Shown here in pieces: positions 61,192 to 64,000 of a stretch of 64,000 nt of DNA (position 1 is the stretch's first letter; each line of letters opens with the position of its first letter). Both the position numbers and the translations under genes were made by a program. Source of the DNA: Parasediminibacterium sp051861445 (GTDB lineage: Bacteria; Bacteroidota; Bacteroidia; Chitinophagales; Chitinophagaceae). The notes below the pieces were generated by a model that saw nothing but the letters and a program-made list of their open reading frames with translations, ran no database searches and was not told where the DNA came from. The stretch spans positions 220,127 through 284,126 of the forward strand of contig JBHYCS010000001.1 of the NCBI GenBank assembly GCA_051861445.1, read 5' to 3'.

Positions 61192-62178
61192 ATGCAATAC
61201 GTTCCTTCTAACAATAGATACCAAAACATGCAATACAGACGTTGTGGTGTTTTTGGCATTCAGCTTTCTGCCATTTCATTGGGCTTATGGCAAAATTTTG
61301 GTGATGTTGATACCATTTCAAACTGCAAAAACATTTTAAAAGTTGCTTTTGACAATGGAATTACCCATTTTGATTTAGCCAACAATTATGGACCACCTCC
61401 TGGAACAGCAGAAACTAATTTTGGTAAAATATTAAAGGAAGAATTCAATGGCTACAGAGACGAAATGATTATTTCATCTAAAGCAGGCTATACCATGTGG
61501 GATGGCCCTTATGGAGATTGGGGTAGCAAAAAGTATTTGTTTGCAAGCTTGCACCAAAGTTTAAAAAGAATGCAATTAGATTATGTTGATATTTTTTATC
61601 ATCATCGTCCCGATCCTCAAACACCATTAATCGAAACCATGCAAGCCTTAGATTTAATGGTTCGTCAAGGTAAAGCGTTATATGTAGGCGTCTCAAATTA
61701 TCCAGCAGAATTAGCTGCTGAAGCAATAGATATTTTAGAAAAACTAGGTACACCTTGTTTAATTCATCAACCCAAATATTCTATGTTCGAACGTTGGGTA
61801 GAAAATGGATTACTAGATGTTTTAGAGCAAAAAGGCGTTGGCTGTATTCCTTTTTCACCGTTAGCACAAGGTATGTTAACTGATAAATATTTAAACGGTA
61901 TCCCTGCCGATTCTAGAGCTACCAAAAACTTATTTTTAAAACCAGAACACATTACAGAGCAAAAATTACAACAAATTAAAGCTTTACATGCAATTGCTAC
62001 AGAACGCAATCAATCTTTAGCACAAATGGCACTTGCTTGGATTTTAAAAGACAAACGAGTTACATCAGTACTCATTGGTGCTAGTAAACCAGAGCAAGTA
62101 CTTAACTCAATTGCATGTTTAGAGAACACCCATTTTTCAAGCGAAGAATTATTTAAAATAAATACAATACTTCAATAA
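61192..62178 (+). CDS. Aldo/keto reductase, L-glyceraldehyde-3-phosphate reductase-like (YghZ/GPR group)
   Basis: This 328-residue TIM-barrel oxidoreductase carries THFDLANNYGPPPGTAE (about 57-73), whose Asp and Tyr belong to the catalytic set, the Lys in SSKAGYTMWDGPYGDWGSKK (about 96-115), and the His in IFYHHRPDPQTP (near 141). The GPPPGTAE and WDGPYGDWGS stretches are typical of the YghZ/Gpr subgroup. NADPH binding is indicated by SVLIGASKPEQV near the end. It follows the sugar kinase by 21 bases and is likely co-transcribed. A second ATG at 61228 would remove 12 residues. Confidence 0.9.
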   Translation: MQYVPSNNRYQNMQYRRCGVFGIQLSAISLGLWQNFGDVDTISNCKNILKVAFDNGITHFDLANNYGPPPGTAETNFGKILKEEFNGYRDEMIISSKAGYTMWDGPYGDWGSKKYLFASLHQSLKRMQLDYVDIFYHHRPDPQTPLIETMQALDLMVRQGKALYVGVSNYPAELAAEAIDILEKLGTPCLIHQPKYSMFERWVENGLLDVLEQKGVGCIPFSPLAQGMLTDKYLNGIPADSRATKNLFLKPEHITEQKLQQIKALHAIATERNQSLAQMALAWILKDKRVTSVLIGASKPEQVLNSIACLENTHFSSEELFKINTILQ

Positions 62179-62187
62179 AATTAATCG

Positions 62188-62214
62188 AAGCACAAACTTT
62201 TTTGTGCTTTTTTT
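62188..62214 (+). terminator. Terminator after the aldo/keto reductase gene
   Basis: AAGCACAAA and TTTGTGCTT form a nine-base stem with a CTTT loop, followed by five T. It starts ten bases past the stop codon. Confidence 0.85.
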
Positions 62215-62263
62215 AGAACTTTAAAAATAAGTGTATAATTCACATTTAATAAACAAAACGATT

Positions 62264-63805
62264 ATGAAAAAAATGCTTGCTGCACTCACTTTTGGCTGTA
62301 TTTTAAGTCAAATTTCCTTTAGCCAAACGGCTCAATTACTTGTACATAAAGATGCCACTAAGCCTAAAATTAGCAAACACATTTATGGTCATTTTGCCGA
62401 ACATTTGGGTCGTTGCATTTACGATGGATTTTGGGTAAGCGACACCGCCTCTATTCAAAAAAAAGATAGAATTCGATTAGATGTTGTAGAAGCTTTGAAA
62501 AAAATTAAAGTCCCCAATTTGCGTTGGCCTGGAGGCTGTTTTGCAGATGAATACCATTGGCGTGATGGAATTGGTCCAAGAAATGAACGCCCCAAAATGG
62601 TAAATACCAATTGGGGAAATGTAACAGAAGACAATAGTTTTGGCACACACGAATTTTTAGAATTGTGTAGCCTACTTGAATGCGAACCTTACATAAGTGG
62701 TAATGTTGGTAGTGGTACTGTTGAAGAAATGAGCAAATGGGTTGAATACTTAAATTTTGATGGATTAAGCCCATTAAGCAGTTTACGTAAACAAAATGGC
62801 AGAGAAAAGCCATGGAATGTTAGCTTTTTTGGAATTGGCAACGAAAGTTGGGGTTGTGGCGGCAATATGACTGCCGAATTTTATAGCGATCAATTTAAAC
62901 GCTATTCTACGTATGCAAGAAATTATCCGAATGCAAAACTAAAACGCATTGCTACAGGACCAAATTCTGGAGATTACAATTGGACAGAAGTTTTGATGAG
63001 AAATGTAGGCAACAGAATGTGGGGTTTATCGCTACACTATTATACAATTCCTACGGGTTCATGGAGTGCTAAAGGTTCTGCAACCGTTTTTAATGAGAAA
63101 GAATATTTTGCTACCATGAAGCAAACCTTAAAAATGGAAGAATTGGTTACTCGCCATTCGACCATTATGGATAAATACGACCCTGATAAAAAAGTGGCTT
63201 TGGTAGTTGATGAATGGGGCATTTGGACAGATGTTGAAAAAAATACAAACCCAGCATTTTTATACCAACAAAACAGTTTAAGAGATGCATTGATTGCAGG
63301 CATTAACTTAAATATATTTAATAATCATGCCGATAGAGTAAAAGCAGCCAACCTTGCTCAAGTGGTAAATGTGTTACAATCTGTAATTCTTACCAAAGGA
63401 AACGATATGCTTTTAACGCCAACCTATCATGTGTTTGATATGTATAAAGTGCATCAAGAATCAAAATTATTGCACACCAATATTGCTTCACCAGATTACG
63501 TGGTAGACAACCAAAAAATACCAGCAGTAAGCGTTTCGGCTTCTCAAGATAGTTCTGGTGCAATTCATATTTCATTGGTAAACATTGACGCCAACAATGC
63601 AATTACTATAAAAACAAGTTTACCAAATATTGTCTTTAAAACCATTCAAGCTCAAATACTTACAGCACCAAAATTTACCGATGTAAATTCATTTGAAAAT
63701 AAAAATGTAGTTGTTCCAACCGCTTTTAATGGCGTAAAAAAAGAAGGAAATGAACTTATTATAACACTTCCAAAATTGAGTGTGGTAATGGTGGAATTAA
63801 AATGA
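62264..63805 (+). CDS. Exported GH51 alpha-L-arabinofuranosidase
   Basis: From the ATG at 62264 this is a 513-residue enzyme with a signal peptide (MKKMLAALTFGCILSQISFS). The GH51 motifs are clear: ISKHIYGHFAEHLGRCIYDG (about 29-48), LRWPGGCFADEYHW (about 85-98), the acid/base Glu in GIGNESWGC (near 192) and the nucleophile Glu in VDEWGIW (near 312). It removes arabinofuranose side chains from plant polysaccharides such as arabinan and arabinoxylan. It lacks a T9SS sorting domain and is probably periplasmic. The kinase and reductase upstream may act on released sugars; this link is inference. Confidence 0.94.
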   Translation: MKKMLAALTFGCILSQISFSQTAQLLVHKDATKPKISKHIYGHFAEHLGRCIYDGFWVSDTASIQKKDRIRLDVVEALKKIKVPNLRWPGGCFADEYHWRDGIGPRNERPKMVNTNWGNVTEDNSFGTHEFLELCSLLECEPYISGNVGSGTVEEMSKWVEYLNFDGLSPLSSLRKQNGREKPWNVSFFGIGNESWGCGGNMTAEFYSDQFKRYSTYARNYPNAKLKRIATGPNSGDYNWTEVLMRNVGNRMWGLSLHYYTIPTGSWSAKGSATVFNEKEYFATMKQTLKMEELVTRHSTIMDKYDPDKKVALVVDEWGIWTDVEKNTNPAFLYQQNSLRDALIAGINLNIFNNHADRVKAANLAQVVNVLQSVILTKGNDMLLTPTYHVFDMYKVHQESKLLHTNIASPDYVVDNQKIPAVSVSASQDSSGAIHISLVNIDANNAITIKTSLPNIVFKTIQAQILTAPKFTDVNSFENKNVVVPTAFNGVKKEGNELIITLPKLSVVMVELK

Positions 63806-63872
63806 TAGAACATTGTTTTTAATAAAAATATTTGTTTAACAAGCGACATCAACATTGTTCAACAGCCGTTGC

Positions 63873-63961
63873 GTCGCACTTTTGTACGTTTGTAATCGCT
63901 ATGCAGCAATGCATCAGCAATAGATTTGCTCAGTATAGATGTATAAGTACAAGAGTGCGAC
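63873..63961. repeat. 15-base inverted repeat near the right edge
   Basis: GTCGCACTTTTGTAC (63873-63887) and GTACAAGAGTGCGAC (63947-63961) are inverted copies with one mismatch, 59 bases apart. It is the only such long-range inverted pair that I noticed in the window. Confidence 0.7.
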
Positions 63962-63964
63962 CTT

Positions 63965-63990
63965 TAGGTTTGTTTTAAGTTCTTTGATAG
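63965..63990 (+). promoter_or_regulatory. Candidate rRNA operon promoter box and boxA
   Basis: TAGGTTTG (63965-63972) matches the -7 consensus TAnnTTTG. It is followed by AAGTTCTTTGATAG (63977-63990), like the boxA antitermination signal (E. coli TGCTCTTTAACA) and like the AGTTCTTTGA leader seen before Bacteroidota 16S rRNA. The 16S gene itself is outside the window. Confidence 0.55.
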
Positions 63991-64000
63991 ATTAGTTATT

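Noticed and set aside
1..64000. Search by eye for tRNA, tmRNA, CRISPR, transposase and integrase genes
   Set aside because: No cloverleaf, repeat-spacer array, DDE or tyrosine recombinase motif was seen. A tRNAscan-SE or Infernal run would be decisive for short RNA genes.

Overview
The window is low-GC DNA with tightly packed genes and no phage, plasmid, insertion sequence, CRISPR array or tRNA that I could find. Several traits point to Bacteroidota, most likely a Chitinophagaceae-type bacterium: promoters with a TAnnTTTG -7 box, type IX (T9SS)-style C-terminal modules on secreted proteins, a carboxypeptidase-regulatory-domain TonB-dependent receptor, a DUF2027/Smr protein, DUF3078, and the gene order miaB - sigma-54 activator - lptE - TPR protein - secG. 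The family assignment is inference; the phylum is well supported.

Layout. 1-800 (minus): the N-terminal part of a sensor kinase with an ethylene-receptor-like membrane domain, cut by the window edge. 1080-4272 (plus): YceI, MltG, YihY and a small lipoprotein. 4324-10506 and 20251-26806 (both minus): two paralogous tripartite RND efflux operons in the order small exported protein - adaptor - pump - outer-membrane factor. Between them lie a T9SS-like secreted protein, a thioredoxin-like protein, RNase P RNA (minus), a DUF2027/Smr protein and a 1862-residue surface protein with a 7-7-7 repeat architecture. 26899-35111: NTF2-like protein, M14 carboxypeptidase, MarR regulator divergent from a TonB-dependent receptor, FKBP isomerase and a secreted protein. 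35157-39696 (minus): an operon of exported PIG-L deacetylase, two very small membrane proteins (50 and 37 residues) and a sodium:solute symporter.

39814-48902: YdeI-like protein, QueA, a response regulator, aspartate kinase, NDH-2, a small exported protein, a membrane pyrophosphatase with a C-terminal extension, and DUF3078. 49007-53955 (plus) is the miaB-to-secG operon, ended by a clear terminator. 54209-58260: a 39-residue membrane protein, a GT9 glycosyltransferase, DUF3820, TrhO and Tgt. 58540-63805: an LptF/G permease, then a sugar-kinase, aldo/keto reductase and GH51 arabinofuranosidase group. The last 130 bases hold a 15-base inverted repeat, a TAGGTTTG box and a boxA-like GTTCTTTGA, which suggests that an rRNA operon starts just past the right edge.

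How the genes fit together. Many encode envelope work: efflux, lipopolysaccharide transport (LptE, LptF/G), cell-wall trimming (MltG), secretion (SecG) and secreted or surface proteins. Two encode queuosine steps (QueA, Tgt) and two more modify tRNA (MiaB, TrhO). Many gene ends are marked by strong hairpins shared between convergent genes. The items most worth a second look are the ethylene-receptor-like sensor, the small exported proteins heading both RND operons, the micro-ORFs coupled to the symporter, the 7-7-7 surface protein, and the back-to-back promoters between marR and the receptor gene.
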